From JANQJA01 sp965267485 (GTDB taxonomy: Bacteria; Pseudomonadota; Gammaproteobacteria; Pseudomonadales; Azotimanducaceae), in assembly GCA_965267485.1 (NCBI GenBank), contig OZ254080.1, forward strand, positions 3,534,001 to 3,598,000: a DNA stretch of 64,000 bases, read 5' to 3'. The position numbers were made by a program, and so were the translations under genes. Below are positions 41,560 to 50,214 of this stretch, in pieces; position 1 is the first letter of the stretch, and every line of letters starts with the position of its first letter. A model generated the notes under the pieces. That model did no database searches. It saw only the letters and a list, made by a program, of their open reading frames with translations, and had not been told where the DNA came from.

Positions 41560-42369
41560 ATGCCTGATCGAATCGAAAAGACCATCGAGGTCACCGGGCA
41601 GACTGATGCGGTCGAGGCCATCGCGGCGTCAACCGGCCTGTCGAAAACCCGTATCAAGCTGGCCATGACGCGAGGCGCCATCTGGCTGGGTCGCGGCAAG
41701 CAGGTTCGACGGCTGAGGCGGACGACGCGGACCCTCCAGCCCGGCGACACGCTGATCGTCAACTACGATGAAGGTGTGCTGGCTGCAGAGGCCCCCTCAC
41801 CTTCACTCATCGCTGACGAGGAATCCTTCTCTGTCTGGTTCAAGCCCGCCGGCGTGATGTCGTCCGGCTCGCGCTTCGGCGACCACACCGCAATCGACAG
41901 GATGGTCGAACGCGAACTCGACCGCGCCACGTTTCTTGTGCACCGGCTGGATCAGTACGCAACCGGCCTTATCGTGCTGGCGCACAGCAAGTCAGCGGCT
42001 GCGGACCTTGCCACACAGTTTCGCAACCGCAGCGTTGAAAAGCGGTATCAGGCGATCGTCGAGGGCTGCCTGCATGAACCACTTACTATCGATACGCCGC
42101 TCGATGACCGCACGGCCATCACGCATGTCACGCCACGTGAGACGGGAACGACTGTCACGCTGGTGGATGTGCGAATCGAGACGGGCAGAAAGCACCAGAT
42201 CCGCAGACACCTCGCTTCGATCGGCCATCCGGTGATCGGCGACCGGCTGTACGGAAACACGACCGACAGCCCCCTCAGGCTGACTGCGTGCGAACTGGCT
42301 TTCGATGCGCCATCAGGCGGCCGTTTTCGGTATGAGTTGCCGGCCAGTCAACGCCCGCACCTGCCGTGA
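41560..42369 (+). CDS. RluA-family pseudouridine synthase
   Basis: A 269-residue RNA pseudouridine synthase. An S4-like N-terminal region (AIAASTGLSKTRIKLAMTRG) precedes the catalytic domain, whose signature FLVHRLDQYATGLIVLAHS holds the nucleophile Asp131. Later family blocks follow: KRYQAIVEG, GRKHQIRRHLASIGHPVIGD and LYGNTTDSPLRLTA. The target RNA (rRNA or tRNA) cannot be assigned. It is the last gene of the cupredoxin/EAL run, two bases after the globin stop; whether this is functional or by chance is unclear. Confidence 0.88.
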   Translation: MPDRIEKTIEVTGQTDAVEAIAASTGLSKTRIKLAMTRGAIWLGRGKQVRRLRRTTRTLQPGDTLIVNYDEGVLAAEAPSPSLIADEESFSVWFKPAGVMSSGSRFGDHTAIDRMVERELDRATFLVHRLDQYATGLIVLAHSKSAAADLATQFRNRSVEKRYQAIVEGCLHEPLTIDTPLDDRTAITHVTPRETGTTVTLVDVRIETGRKHQIRRHLASIGHPVIGDRLYGNTTDSPLRLTACELAFDAPSGGRFRYELPASQRPHLP

Positions 42370-42380
42370 AGGGGCGTTGC

Positions 42381-43514
42381 CTAACGGGCAAACTCGATCA
42401 GTACACCGGCCGCCACCGCGGACCCAATGACCCCGGCCACGTTCGGCCCCATCGCGTGCATGAGCAGGAAGTTGTTCGGGTTGGACTCAAGTCCTACCTT
42501 GCTGGCAACCCGCGCCGCCATCGGAACGGCCGACACGCCCGCTGCTCCGATGAGCGGATTGATCTTCTCGCGGCCGAACATGTTCATGAGCTTGGCCATC
42601 AGCACACCCGTTGCCGTACCAATGCAGAAGGCCACCATGCCGAGCAGCAGGATGCCCAGCGTATCCAGCACCAGGAACTGTTCGGCACGGAGCTTCGAGC
42701 CGACGGAGAGACCGAGGAGAATCGTCACGATATTGATGAGGGCGTTCTGTGTCGTGTCACTCAACCGGTCGACAACGCCACATTCGCGCATCAGATTGCC
42801 GAAGCAGAACATGCCGAGCAGCGGTGCCGCACTCGGCACGGCGAGCGCCACCAGAATCAGCAGCACGATCGGAAAGAAAATCTTCTCGCGCCGTGACACG
42901 ACCCGCAGCTGTACCATTTCGATCTCGCGCTCCTGCTTGCTCGTCAGGGCCCGCATGATCGGCGGCTGTATCAGCGGCACCAGTGCCATGTAGGAGTAGG
43001 CCGCGACCGCAATCGCGCCGAGCAGGTGCGGCGCCAGCTGGCCGGAGACATAGATGGCTGTCGGGCCGTCGGCCCCGCCAATGATGCCGATGGCAGCGGC
43101 CTCCTTGATCGAGAAATCGAAGACGCCGATGCTGGTCATCGATACCGCACCCAGCAGCGTCGCAAATATGCCGAACTGCGCGGCAGCGCCGAGGAACAGC
43201 GTCCGCGGATTCGCTAGCATGGGTCCGAAGTCCGTGAGTGCACCCACACCCATGAAGATGAGCAGCGGGAACATGCCGGTTTCGACGCCAACGGCATAGA
43301 ACTGGTGCAGGATACCCTCGCCAACGGCAATGTCGACCCCGGGTATGTTGCTGAGAATGCCGCCGAAGCCGATCGGGACCAGCAGCAGCGGCTCAAATCC
43401 CTTAGCGATGGCAAGGTAGAGCAGACCCAGACCGACACCGATCATGACGGCCTGGTCCCAGTGCAGTTGATAGACCCCGGTGGTATGCCAGAGCTCGAGC
43501 AGAATGTCGGACAT
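42381..43514 (-). CDS. oadB: Oxaloacetate decarboxylase beta subunit (sodium pump)
   Basis: A 377-residue multi-spanning protein of the OadB/GcdB/MmdB family, which uses decarboxylation of carboxybiotin to export sodium ions. Family blocks include AIGIIGGADGPTAIYVSGQL, the Na+-binding neighbourhood FGGILSNIPGVDIAVGEG and INPLIGAAGVSAVPMAARVA. The length matches family members. It lies 6 bp downstream of the alpha-subunit gene on the minus strand. Substrate specificity follows from the alpha subunit. Confidence 0.93.
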   Translation of the reverse strand: MSDILLELWHTTGVYQLHWDQAVMIGVGLGLLYLAIAKGFEPLLLVPIGFGGILSNIPGVDIAVGEGILHQFYAVGVETGMFPLLIFMGVGALTDFGPMLANPRTLFLGAAAQFGIFATLLGAVSMTSIGVFDFSIKEAAAIGIIGGADGPTAIYVSGQLAPHLLGAIAVAAYSYMALVPLIQPPIMRALTSKQEREIEMVQLRVVSRREKIFFPIVLLILVALAVPSAAPLLGMFCFGNLMRECGVVDRLSDTTQNALINIVTILLGLSVGSKLRAEQFLVLDTLGILLLGMVAFCIGTATGVLMAKLMNMFGREKINPLIGAAGVSAVPMAARVASKVGLESNPNNFLLMHAMGPNVAGVIGSAVAAGVLIEFAR

Positions 43515-43520
43515 TGCCGT

Positions 43521-45314
43521 CTAGCCCAGCGTGATCAGTGTGTCGCCGGCATTGACGGAATCGCCCTCGCCAACCGGGACACTTGCAACGGTACCGCCGG
43601 TGCTTGCACGAATCTCCGTTTCCATCTTCATCGCTTCCAGCACCAGGACGACATCACCGGATTCCACGACATCGCCAACCTTGACGTTGACCTTGAAGAC
43701 ATTCCCCGACAACGGCGCCTTGATGCCCACACTGGCGCCGGAGGCAGCCGGGCTCGCGGTGGGAGAGGATTGCGGTGATGCCGGTGCCGGCGTCGCGCTG
43801 TCGATCTCACCGCCCGGCGACACGCGAACCACGTACGCCTTGCCATCGACTTCAACGGTGTAGGTTTCAGGCGGTAGCGATTGGCCGGTTGCCGCTGCCG
43901 GTGCAGGTTCCGGCTCGTCGCCAGGACGCGGCTCGAAGGCGTCCGGGTTGTCACGATTCTGCAGGAACTTGATGCCGGGCTGCGGGAACAGCGCATAGGT
44001 CAGCACATCGTCATCGATGCACTCGCCGAACTTCAGTCCTTTCTCCTTTTCCTGCGACTGCAGTTCCTGCTTGAGTTTCTCAAACTCCGGTTCAAGACGA
44101 TCCGCCGGCCGGCACGTGATGGGCGACTCGCCTTCATCAAGTACGCGCGCCTGCAGCGCCTCGTCGACCGGCGCCGGTGTCGCACCGTACTCGCCCCGAA
44201 GGACGCCGGAAGTCTCACGGGTGATCTGTTTGTAGCGTTCGCCAGCCAGTACGTTGAAGACGGCCTGGGTACCAACAATCTGCGACGTCGGCGTCACCAG
44301 CGGGATGAAGCCCAGCTCTTCCCGGACCCGCGGGATCTCGCTCAGGACCTCATCCATCCGGTCGAGCGCATTCTGTTCCCGCAGTTGGTTCTCAAGGTTC
44401 GTCAGCATACCGCCTGGCACCTGTGCGACGAGGATTCGCGAATCGATACCGCGCAGGGAACCTTCGAACCTGGCATAGCGCTTTCTGACATCTCGAAAAT
44501 AGGCGGCGATCTCCTCAAGCGGCTCGATCTCGAGGCCGGTGTCGCGCTCGTGACCCTTCAGGATCGCGATCAGCGTCTCGGTGGGTGAGTGGCCGTAGGT
44601 CATGCTCATTGACGAAATCGCGGTGTCGACATTGTCGATGCCCGCCTCGATCGCCTTAAGGTATGTCGCAGTCGACATGCCGGTCGTCGCATGACACTGC
44701 ATGTGAATCGGGACGCTGACGGCCTTTTTGAGTTCCGTCACGAGTTCGAACGCAACATACGGGGCCAGCAGGCCGGCCATATCCTTGATGGCGATCGAGT
44801 CGGCACCCATTGACTCGAGGCGCTTCGCCATGTCGACCCACATCGGAATATCGTGAACGGGGCTCACGGTGTACGAGAGCGTACCCTGCGCGTGCTTGCC
44901 CTGCTTGTTGACCGCAGCAATCGCACACTCGAGATTGCGCGGGTCGTTCATCGCATCAAAGATTCGGAACACGTCGACACCGTTTTCGGCCGCGCGCTCA
45001 ACGAACTTGTCGACGATGTCATCCGCATAGTGACGATAGCCCAGAATGTTCTGGCCGCGAAAAAGCATCTGTTGGGGCGTATTCGGCATGACCTTCTTGA
45101 TCTCGCGAATTCGCTCCCAGGGGTCTTCCCCGAGATAGCGGATACATGCATCGAACGTGGCGCCGCCCCAGCTTTCCATCGACCAATACCCGACCTTGTC
45201 GAGCTTTTCGGCCATCGGGAGCATGTCATCGAGACGGAAGCGGGTGGCGAGGAGCGACTGATGGGCGTCGCGGAATACGAGCTCGGTGAGACCGAGAGGC
45301 TGCTGATTGCTCAT
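43521..45314 (-). CDS. oadA: Oxaloacetate decarboxylase alpha subunit (biotin carboxyltransferase)
   Basis: A 597-residue cytoplasmic subunit. The N-terminal carboxyltransferase barrel begins ELVFRDAHQSLLATRFR and has the metal-binding HCHATTGM-like MQCHATTGMSTATYLKAIEAG. A Pro/Ala-rich linker follows (about 460-525). The C-terminal biotinyl domain ends with VLVLEAMKMETEI, which has the biotin-acceptor Lys in AMKM. The order carboxyltransferase, PYC-OADA, linker, biotinyl fits OadA rather than pyruvate carboxylase. It precedes oadB and follows oadG. Confidence 0.94.
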   Translation of the reverse strand: MSNQQPLGLTELVFRDAHQSLLATRFRLDDMLPMAEKLDKVGYWSMESWGGATFDACIRYLGEDPWERIREIKKVMPNTPQQMLFRGQNILGYRHYADDIVDKFVERAAENGVDVFRIFDAMNDPRNLECAIAAVNKQGKHAQGTLSYTVSPVHDIPMWVDMAKRLESMGADSIAIKDMAGLLAPYVAFELVTELKKAVSVPIHMQCHATTGMSTATYLKAIEAGIDNVDTAISSMSMTYGHSPTETLIAILKGHERDTGLEIEPLEEIAAYFRDVRKRYARFEGSLRGIDSRILVAQVPGGMLTNLENQLREQNALDRMDEVLSEIPRVREELGFIPLVTPTSQIVGTQAVFNVLAGERYKQITRETSGVLRGEYGATPAPVDEALQARVLDEGESPITCRPADRLEPEFEKLKQELQSQEKEKGLKFGECIDDDVLTYALFPQPGIKFLQNRDNPDAFEPRPGDEPEPAPAAATGQSLPPETYTVEVDGKAYVVRVSPGGEIDSATPAPASPQSSPTASPAASGASVGIKAPLSGNVFKVNVKVGDVVESGDVVLVLEAMKMETEIRASTGGTVASVPVGEGDSVNAGDTLITLG

Positions 45315-45440
45315 TTTGTTATTGAGCCCTTATTTAGTTTCTTTCGCGCATTGGTGATGCGCTTGACAGGGTGCCGCGGGTAGCGACTCGGGGAATATCT
45401 CACAGCGTCTCGGCGAAAGCCAAACCGGCCGAACTGGCCG

Positions 45441-45686
45441 TCAGCGGCGAGGCGTCTCGCGATAGCGTCGAACGGCGGCAGAAATGGCCGCAAGCGTGCC
45501 GGCATCAGGCCCATCGCCGGGTGCAGGATGAGATCGGGCTTGCTCCGGCTCAACGGTAACCGGCTCATATCGCGCGACAAGGGCAGACATCGCCATGGTG
45601 GCGTAAACGAGGAGTGTAAGGAACACGAAGACTGTGCCCATGCCGAAGGCGGCCAATTCGAAACCACGGAGTACGAGATCAGACAT
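45441..45686 (-). CDS. oadG: OadG-like gamma subunit of the oxaloacetate decarboxylase pump
   Basis: An 81-residue small membrane protein with one N-terminal helix (FGMGTVFVFLTLLVYATMAM) and a Pro-rich soluble tail ending AISAAVRRYRETPRR, as OadG has. I chose the ATG giving MSDLVLRGFELAAF; an extension of 18 codons has no membrane-protein character. It is followed by a 126-bp non-coding stretch and then oadA. The gene order gamma-alpha-beta is the usual one for this pump. Confidence 0.85.
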   Translation of the reverse strand: MSDLVLRGFELAAFGMGTVFVFLTLLVYATMAMSALVARYEPVTVEPEQARSHPAPGDGPDAGTLAAISAAVRRYRETPRR

Positions 45687-45759
45687 AAGCGCGATATTAC
45701 ACCAATTTCGCGCTTGCCTTGACCCCTCGGGGTCGCGCATTGATAATACGCGCTCGCTT

Positions 45760-45836
45760 GCGCCCGTAGCTCAGCTGGATAGAGCACCTGGCTACGAACT
45801 AGGGGGTCGGGAGTTCGAATCTCTCCGGGCGCGCCA
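45760..45836 (+). tRNA. tRNA-Arg (ACG)
   Basis: A 77-nt gene that folds as a tRNA: acceptor GCGCCCG pairs with CGGGCGC, D-arm GCTC...GAGC, anticodon loop CTACGAA with anticodon ACG, T-loop TTCGAAT, and encoded CCA at the 3' end. Confidence 0.97.
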
Positions 45837-45925
45837 TCTCTCTCAGGACCTGTTGGTCAGTGTCTCGTCGCCATCCTGATCGAACTCTGGTCAACAGGCG
45901 TGAGAAGATAAGCGAGACAATCTCC

Positions 45926-46016
45926 GGAGAGGTGGCCGAGTGGTCGAAGGCGCTCCCCTGCTAAGGGAGTATGGGTTAACAGCTCATCGAGGGTTCGAAT
46001 CCCTCTCTCTCCGCCA
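45926..46016 (+). tRNA. tRNA-Ser (GCT), integration target
   Basis: A 91-nt class II tRNA with anticodon GCT (CTGCTAA loop), long variable arm (about 18 nt), T-loop TTCGAAT and encoded CCA. Its 3' terminus is duplicated about 11 kb downstream, as expected for an integrated genomic island. On the opposite strand the gene gives the well-known false protein containing GIRTLDELLTHTPLAG, rejected here. Confidence 0.97.
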
Positions 46017-46023
46017 GATTGCT
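46008..46023. other. attL-like direct repeat at tRNA-Ser 3' end
   Basis: Sixteen bases, TCTCCGCCAGATTGCT, covering the last nine bases of tRNA-Ser including CCA plus seven bases downstream. An identical copy is at 57022-57037. Confidence 0.85.
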
Positions 46024-46121
46024 CTTTGAGATAAGGTCCTCGCTCAATTCCGCTAAAACTGCCAACGGCGGGCTCATTTGAGGGATCCGCAGTCCGCCTC
46101 TTACTCTCGATCGCTACAACT

Positions 46122-46147
46122 GTGAAACCCGCCGAGGCGGGTTTCAC
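46122..46147. other. Stem-loop between tRNA-Ser and the first island gene
   Basis: Eleven-base-pair perfect stem (GTGAAACCCGC / GCGGGTTTCAC) with a CGAG loop. It could end transcription from either side but has no U-run, so it is not a standard terminator. It also lies just inside the island boundary. Confidence 0.6.
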
Positions 46148-46170
46148 GCTCTGAACTCACAGTGATTTAG

Positions 46171-47073
46171 CTATTCCAGCACAAAGACAACGTCGACGAC
46201 CGCATGCATTCCAAGCCTAGATTTGGCCCACGACCAAAGGATCAACTGATTGCCGGCGTGATCTACTCTCTTGGATCTTTTTGCCTTAGTTCTGAAAGAC
46301 TCAAACCCATGGTCGCTTACATGTGAGATTTCATCTGGCGTGGAGATACCGTCAGCATTGGAATCGAGCCAAAAAATGAGACTACTCCAGATAGCATCTG
46401 CCTCGGTAATCTTTCCGTCTTTATTGCCGCCATTTTTTGGCTTGTCATACTGTGCCAAAGCCATGAACCCATGCTTGGCCGTATAGCCACGACCGATTAT
46501 CACTGTGCTGTCACCGAATAGTTCAGAACTATCATCAATAACACCGTTCGAGTTTAGATCCAGCGCTATAAAGGCTTCGTTCCCGCCTTGCATAACCCAT
46601 TGCGTGGACTCCGAAGCACCATCGGCGTCCAGATCGAATTCGATATACACGCCCTCTTCACCCAACAGTATCCCGTCTCTCCCGAGATCAACAATCAAAG
46701 GTGTGCAGCCAAATTGTGTTGCGTCCGTCTTTTGGATAGGTGGATCGTATGACGGACTCGTGATTTTTGTTCTAGCGAAGTAGAAATCGCCGCAGATAGC
46801 CGCCTTATCGCCGCTTCCCCAGTTATCACCAGTTTCGGGGCTAGTGAGCGTATCATTGCCGCTAAACAACTGGCCCTGGTCGGTTGAGGTTAATGTACCG
46901 TTGGAAGTAATGTTGGGGTCCCCGCTAGATCTTGTGTGATTGTGACTACTTGCGACAATCTGCTGCCAGGGATTGCCTGTAATTACCTCTGCGTCAACGG
47001 TCGGCGTGGCACTTGCGTTAAAGCAACCAATCACAAGAACTGACAAAGCCAAAGTTCGAATGATCATCTTCAT
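46171..47073 (-). CDS. Exported protein with EF-hand/dockerin-like calcium motifs
   Basis: A 300-residue secreted protein (signal peptide MKMIIRTLALSVLVIGCF, cleavage near ASA-TP). The second half has several acidic loops of calcium-binding type: EFDLDADGASESTQW, ALDLNSNGVIDDSSELFG, GGNKDGKITEADAIW and FWLDSNADGISTPDEIS, in tandem. This is the run seen in large secreted calcium-binding proteins and some polymorphic toxins. No catalytic motif is visible. The stop lies near the island's left edge; the gene's start overlaps the upstream gene's stop by 4 bp. Its lower GC differs from the flanking chromosome. Confidence 0.7.
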   Translation of the reverse strand: MKMIIRTLALSVLVIGCFNASATPTVDAEVITGNPWQQIVASSHNHTRSSGDPNITSNGTLTSTDQGQLFSGNDTLTSPETGDNWGSGDKAAICGDFYFARTKITSPSYDPPIQKTDATQFGCTPLIVDLGRDGILLGEEGVYIEFDLDADGASESTQWVMQGGNEAFIALDLNSNGVIDDSSELFGDSTVIIGRGYTAKHGFMALAQYDKPKNGGNKDGKITEADAIWSSLIFWLDSNADGISTPDEISHVSDHGFESFRTKAKRSKRVDHAGNQLILWSWAKSRLGMHAVVDVVFVLE

Positions 47074-47675
47074 GATTGCGCTCCTTGTTCTGCAAAGCAG
47101 ACTTCCTCAAGCGCCGATCGGGCTTCGATTAACTTACCGGCGTACTGAGCAGTCTTGTCGACCGCGAACACAGCTGTCTTACTTGCCCTTGACTCCATGT
47201 ACTCAAGCATCAAGTCGTACTCTTCAGACGTCATCTCAAGCTTCGCTTCGATCAAAAACTTTTTGTAGATGGGTTCGACGTAATCATCCAGCATGTGCAA
47301 TGCCGTAAGCACTTCGTCGTCTGAAAGACTTGGCCCCTGACAGGCCAGTCTCTTATGAGTATTGAACAACTCATTATCGGCACGGATGCCTAGATTCCTT
47401 GTCTTGCGCAACATGCTACGAACGAGCTCCGTGCTTGCGTCCGTAAGTCTTACGACATACTCAACTTGGCTCTGAAAGTTGGATCTTGCCAATTTCATCA
47501 CCATGGCTCTGAACTTAAAGCCATCTGGCAGTGGTGGAGCACCATCAGCACCATATACCCAGCGGGGCTGCTCTTGTGACACTGCTTCTTCTGGGGGAGC
47601 GACAGGCTCTTGCGCCTGTCCAATAGGTGAACAGAAAACTAAACAAACAGAAACAGACAGAGTCAATATTCTCAC
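47070..47675 (-). CDS. Exported protein of unknown function
   Basis: A 201-residue protein with signal peptide (cleavage near GQA-QE) and an otherwise helical body (FQSQVEYVVRLTDASTELVR, LDDYVEPIYKKFLIEAKLEM). Two cysteines occur (Cys near CQGPSL and near VCFAEQ). I recognise no family. The 4-bp overlap with the calcium-motif protein implies co-expression, so the pair may be an exported effector and its partner. This is inference. Upstream is a non-coding gap of 284 bp to the IS3 remnant in which I see nothing. Confidence 0.6.
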   Translation of the reverse strand: MRILTLSVSVCLVFCSPIGQAQEPVAPPEEAVSQEQPRWVYGADGAPPLPDGFKFRAMVMKLARSNFQSQVEYVVRLTDASTELVRSMLRKTRNLGIRADNELFNTHKRLACQGPSLSDDEVLTALHMLDDYVEPIYKKFLIEAKLEMTSEEYDLMLEYMESRASKTAVFAVDKTAQYAGKLIEARSALEEVCFAEQGAQS

Positions 47676-47959
47676 GATATCCGTACCTCTTAGCTCTTCG
47701 AATCTAGCAACAAGCTAGATTCATTCCTTGAATCAGAGATCACACTACAACTGGATCCGCTCTTGTTGGGTCACCTCTCGCAAGCTTGACTAGCTGTACT
47801 ACGCCTCATGAGCGACCCGGACGACAGTCTAGAGAAGAACCACTAATTCTCAAAAAAGTTAGCTAGAAAAGATGCGCATAAAAAGCTTCTCTTAAGACCA
47901 TGTTGATCTAGTGCAAAATATGTTCAACCCGCTGAGAGGATTGAGCAACATAGCGAGGC

Positions 47960-48222
47960 ATCACCGACTGAACTATGGCAATTGCAGCACGCGGCGACGT
48001 GCGCGGCGTCATACTTCACTCGGATCGAGGTCGACCCTACGCCTCAAGGGAATACCAAGACCTCGTACGGAAGCATGGGGCGATCTGCAGCATGAGTCGG
48101 AAGGGAGACTGCTGGGATAACGCACCCATGGAGAGCTTCTATCACTCGCTGAAGACCGAATGGACCACCTTCGAGGACTACCATACCTTCGACGAAGCGC
48201 GAGCCAGCGTCTTCAGCTACAT
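47960..48222 (+). pseudogene. Internally deleted IS3-family remnant
   Basis: 48 bp of the remnant lead into 248 bp (47975-48222) that match 58037-58284 of the complete IS3 element near 57-58 kb with no gaps and one observed difference (GTA versus ATA codon, Val versus Ile). Immediately upstream, 15 bases (47960-47974) match the orfA region at 57290-57304. So orfA and orfB sequence are joined with about 730 bp missing. It encodes only the C-terminal part of the DDE domain (SDRGRPYASREYQDL, ending in the YSYI segment). The right side is cut by the IS21 element. Confidence 0.85.
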
Positions 48223-48287
48223 TGTTAACGCCGGAGTAAAATTGACCCCCCTGCATGGGTATGCTGGCGTCCATTTGGAACGACGCC

Positions 48288-49301
48288 ATGCACAGTTTGG
48301 AGACGGTTGTGGAGATCAAGGTGCTGGCCCGACAGGGGAAGTCCATCAAGGAGATCCAGCGCGAGCTGGGCATTTCGCGGAACACGGTTCGCAAATACCT
48401 GCGGAGCGAAGCGGCGCCGGGATACGGGCCACGGGCACCTCGGCCCACCAAGCTTGATCCGTTTAAGGGGTACCTGCTCGAGCGCATTGCCGCCGCCTCG
48501 CCGGACTGGATCCCGGCGACGGTCCTGCTGCGGGAGATCCAGGTGCTGGGTTACCCCGGTGGCATCACCCAGCTGAAGGCGTTCCTGGCCGAGCAGAAGC
48601 CAAAGCCGGTGGTGGAACCGCTGGTCCGGTTTGAGACCAAGCCCGGCCAGCAGATGCAGGTCGACTTCATCGTGCTTCGGCGCGGTCGCGACCGGTTGTC
48701 CGCTTTCGTGGCAACGTTGGGCCGCAGTCGCTTGAGCTTCGTCCAGTTCGTCACCGACGAGCAGATCGACACCGTCCTGCTGTGCCTGCGTCTGGCCTTC
48801 GAGGCCTTTGGCGGCGTCCCACAGCACGTGCTGTTCGACAACATGAAGACGGTCGTGCTGGAACGGGATGCCTACGGTGCCGGACAGCACCGGTTCCACC
48901 CGGCGTTGCTGGCCCTGGCCAACGACTACGGCTTCCGCATTCGGCTGTGCCGGCCGTACCGAGCGAAGACCAAAGGTAAGGTCGAGCGATTCAACCGTTA
49001 CCTGCGCAACAGCTTCTGGGTGCCATTGCGCTCACAGTTCGCCTCATCCGGTCTGACCGTGGACGTCGACACGGCCAATCTCGAGGTGAAGCGATGGCTT
49101 CGGGAGATCGCGAACGTGCGCGAGCATGGCGAGCTCAAGGCACGGCCGTATGATCTCTGGCTCGAGGAGCGCGAACACCTGCAGCCTTTGTCACATCAGG
49201 TGGTGCAGTGGATGCCGAAGGTAAGTCGTAAGACGCCACCACCCATCGAGTCTCTCCAGCATCCACTGTCACGATACGATGACCTGGTGGTGTCGTCATG
49301 A
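48288..49301 (+). CDS. istA: IS21-family transposase IstA
   Basis: A 337-residue transposase. A helix-turn-helix is at the N-terminus (VVEIKVLARQGKSIKEIQRE, then GISRNTVRKYLR) and an integrase core follows, with the DDE residues in MQVDFIVL, VLFDNMKTVVL and KTKGKVERFNRYLR. An alternative ATG eleven codons upstream exists; I chose MHSLETVVEIKVLARQG because most IstA proteins start there. It overlaps istB by 4 bp (ATGA), the standard arrangement. It appears intact. Confidence 0.9.
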   Translation: MHSLETVVEIKVLARQGKSIKEIQRELGISRNTVRKYLRSEAAPGYGPRAPRPTKLDPFKGYLLERIAAASPDWIPATVLLREIQVLGYPGGITQLKAFLAEQKPKPVVEPLVRFETKPGQQMQVDFIVLRRGRDRLSAFVATLGRSRLSFVQFVTDEQIDTVLLCLRLAFEAFGGVPQHVLFDNMKTVVLERDAYGAGQHRFHPALLALANDYGFRIRLCRPYRAKTKGKVERFNRYLRNSFWVPLRSQFASSGLTVDVDTANLEVKRWLREIANVREHGELKARPYDLWLEEREHLQPLSHQVVQWMPKVSRKTPPPIESLQHPLSRYDDLVVSS

Positions 49302-50074
49302 GGTTGCAGGAAGAACGGCTCGCCGAGATGTGCGAGGAGCTGCAACTCGGTTACGTGGCCACCGCCTATCCGGCGATCGCCCAGGCGACAGCCAGCGAGG
49401 AAGCCAGCTTCACCGATTTCCTCGAGCGCGTGCTGAAGGCGGAGCTCGATGGCCACCATGAACGTGCCCGCCAGACGCTGCTCAAGCTGGCAACTTTGCC
49501 GGCGATCAAAACGCTTGAAGACTACGACTTCGAGTTCGCCAGCGGCGTACCCAAAGCCCAGATCCAGGAGCTCGCGAGTCTCGCCTTTGTCGAGCGAGCC
49601 GAGAACGTCGTCCTGCTTGGCCCGAGCGGCACCGGCAAGACGCACCTGGCGCTGGCGCTCGCATACCGAGCGGTCATGGCGCGGATCAAGACGCGCTTCA
49701 TCACCGCTGCCGACCTGATGCTGCAACTTGCGACTGCCCATCGTAAGGATCAGCTGGCGTCGTACTTCAATCGCGCCATTCTCGGCCCAAAGCTGCTGGT
49801 GATCGATGAGCTCGGCTACCTGCCGTTCGGCCGCGATGAAGCCAACCTGCTCTTCCAGGTCATCGCCAAACGCTACGAGCGTGGCTCGATCATCATCACG
49901 TCGAACCTGTCCTTCTCGGACTGGGCGACGACACTGGCTGACGATGCAACGCTGACGGCCGCACTGCTCGATCGACTACTCCATCACGGCCATATCGTGC
50001 CGCTGCGTGGTGGCAGTTATCGGCTGAAGGACAAGAAGAAAGCGGGGCTACGCCCTGCCAACAAGATCGGCTGA
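49298..50074 (+). CDS. istB: IS21-family helper ATPase IstB
   Basis: A 258-residue DnaA/AAA-type ATPase that assists IstA. Walker A LLGPSGTGKTHLALALAY, Walker B KLLVIDELGYLPF, sensor-like SIIITSNLSFSDWATTLADD and a C-terminal ALLDRLLHHGHIVPLRGGSY are all present. Start overlaps the istA stop. It appears intact. Confidence 0.93.
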   Translation: MRLQEERLAEMCEELQLGYVATAYPAIAQATASEEASFTDFLERVLKAELDGHHERARQTLLKLATLPAIKTLEDYDFEFASGVPKAQIQELASLAFVERAENVVLLGPSGTGKTHLALALAYRAVMARIKTRFITAADLMLQLATAHRKDQLASYFNRAILGPKLLVIDELGYLPFGRDEANLLFQVIAKRYERGSIIITSNLSFSDWATTLADDATLTAALLDRLLHHGHIVPLRGGSYRLKDKKKAGLRPANKIG

Positions 50075-50214
50075 GTCATCAGCCAAAGAGGAAGGGGGTC
50101 AATTTTACTCCGACGATATCGGACAAAAAGGGGTCAATTTTCAACCGGCGTTGACACTCTGTAGGACATTGGCCCGGCCTGCCGTGCGCGTTTGCTCATC
50201 ACCTCATTCAGACA

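Larger units (their letters stand above)
48223..50156 (+). mobile_element. IS21-family insertion sequence
   Basis: A 1,934-bp element with istA and istB. Terminal inverted repeats: left TGTTAACGCCGG..., right end reverse complement TGTCAACGCCGG..., both running into AAAATTGACCCC. A second pair of subterminal repeats (GGAGTAAAATTGACCCCC at the left and its exact reverse complement near 50094-50111 at the right) fits the multiple transposase-binding sites of IS21. The left flank is the IS3 remnant, but the right flank does not continue that IS3, so the site suffered a deletion or rearrangement. Confidence 0.9.

Noticed and set aside
45857..46147. A 96-codon minus-strand reading frame across tRNA-Ser
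   Set aside because: It is the antisense of the tRNA and gives the familiar false protein with GIRTLDELLTHTPLAG; no ribosome-binding site.
48225..48899. A 224-codon minus-strand frame inside the IS21 element
   Set aside because: Shadow of istA, which has intact DDE residues.
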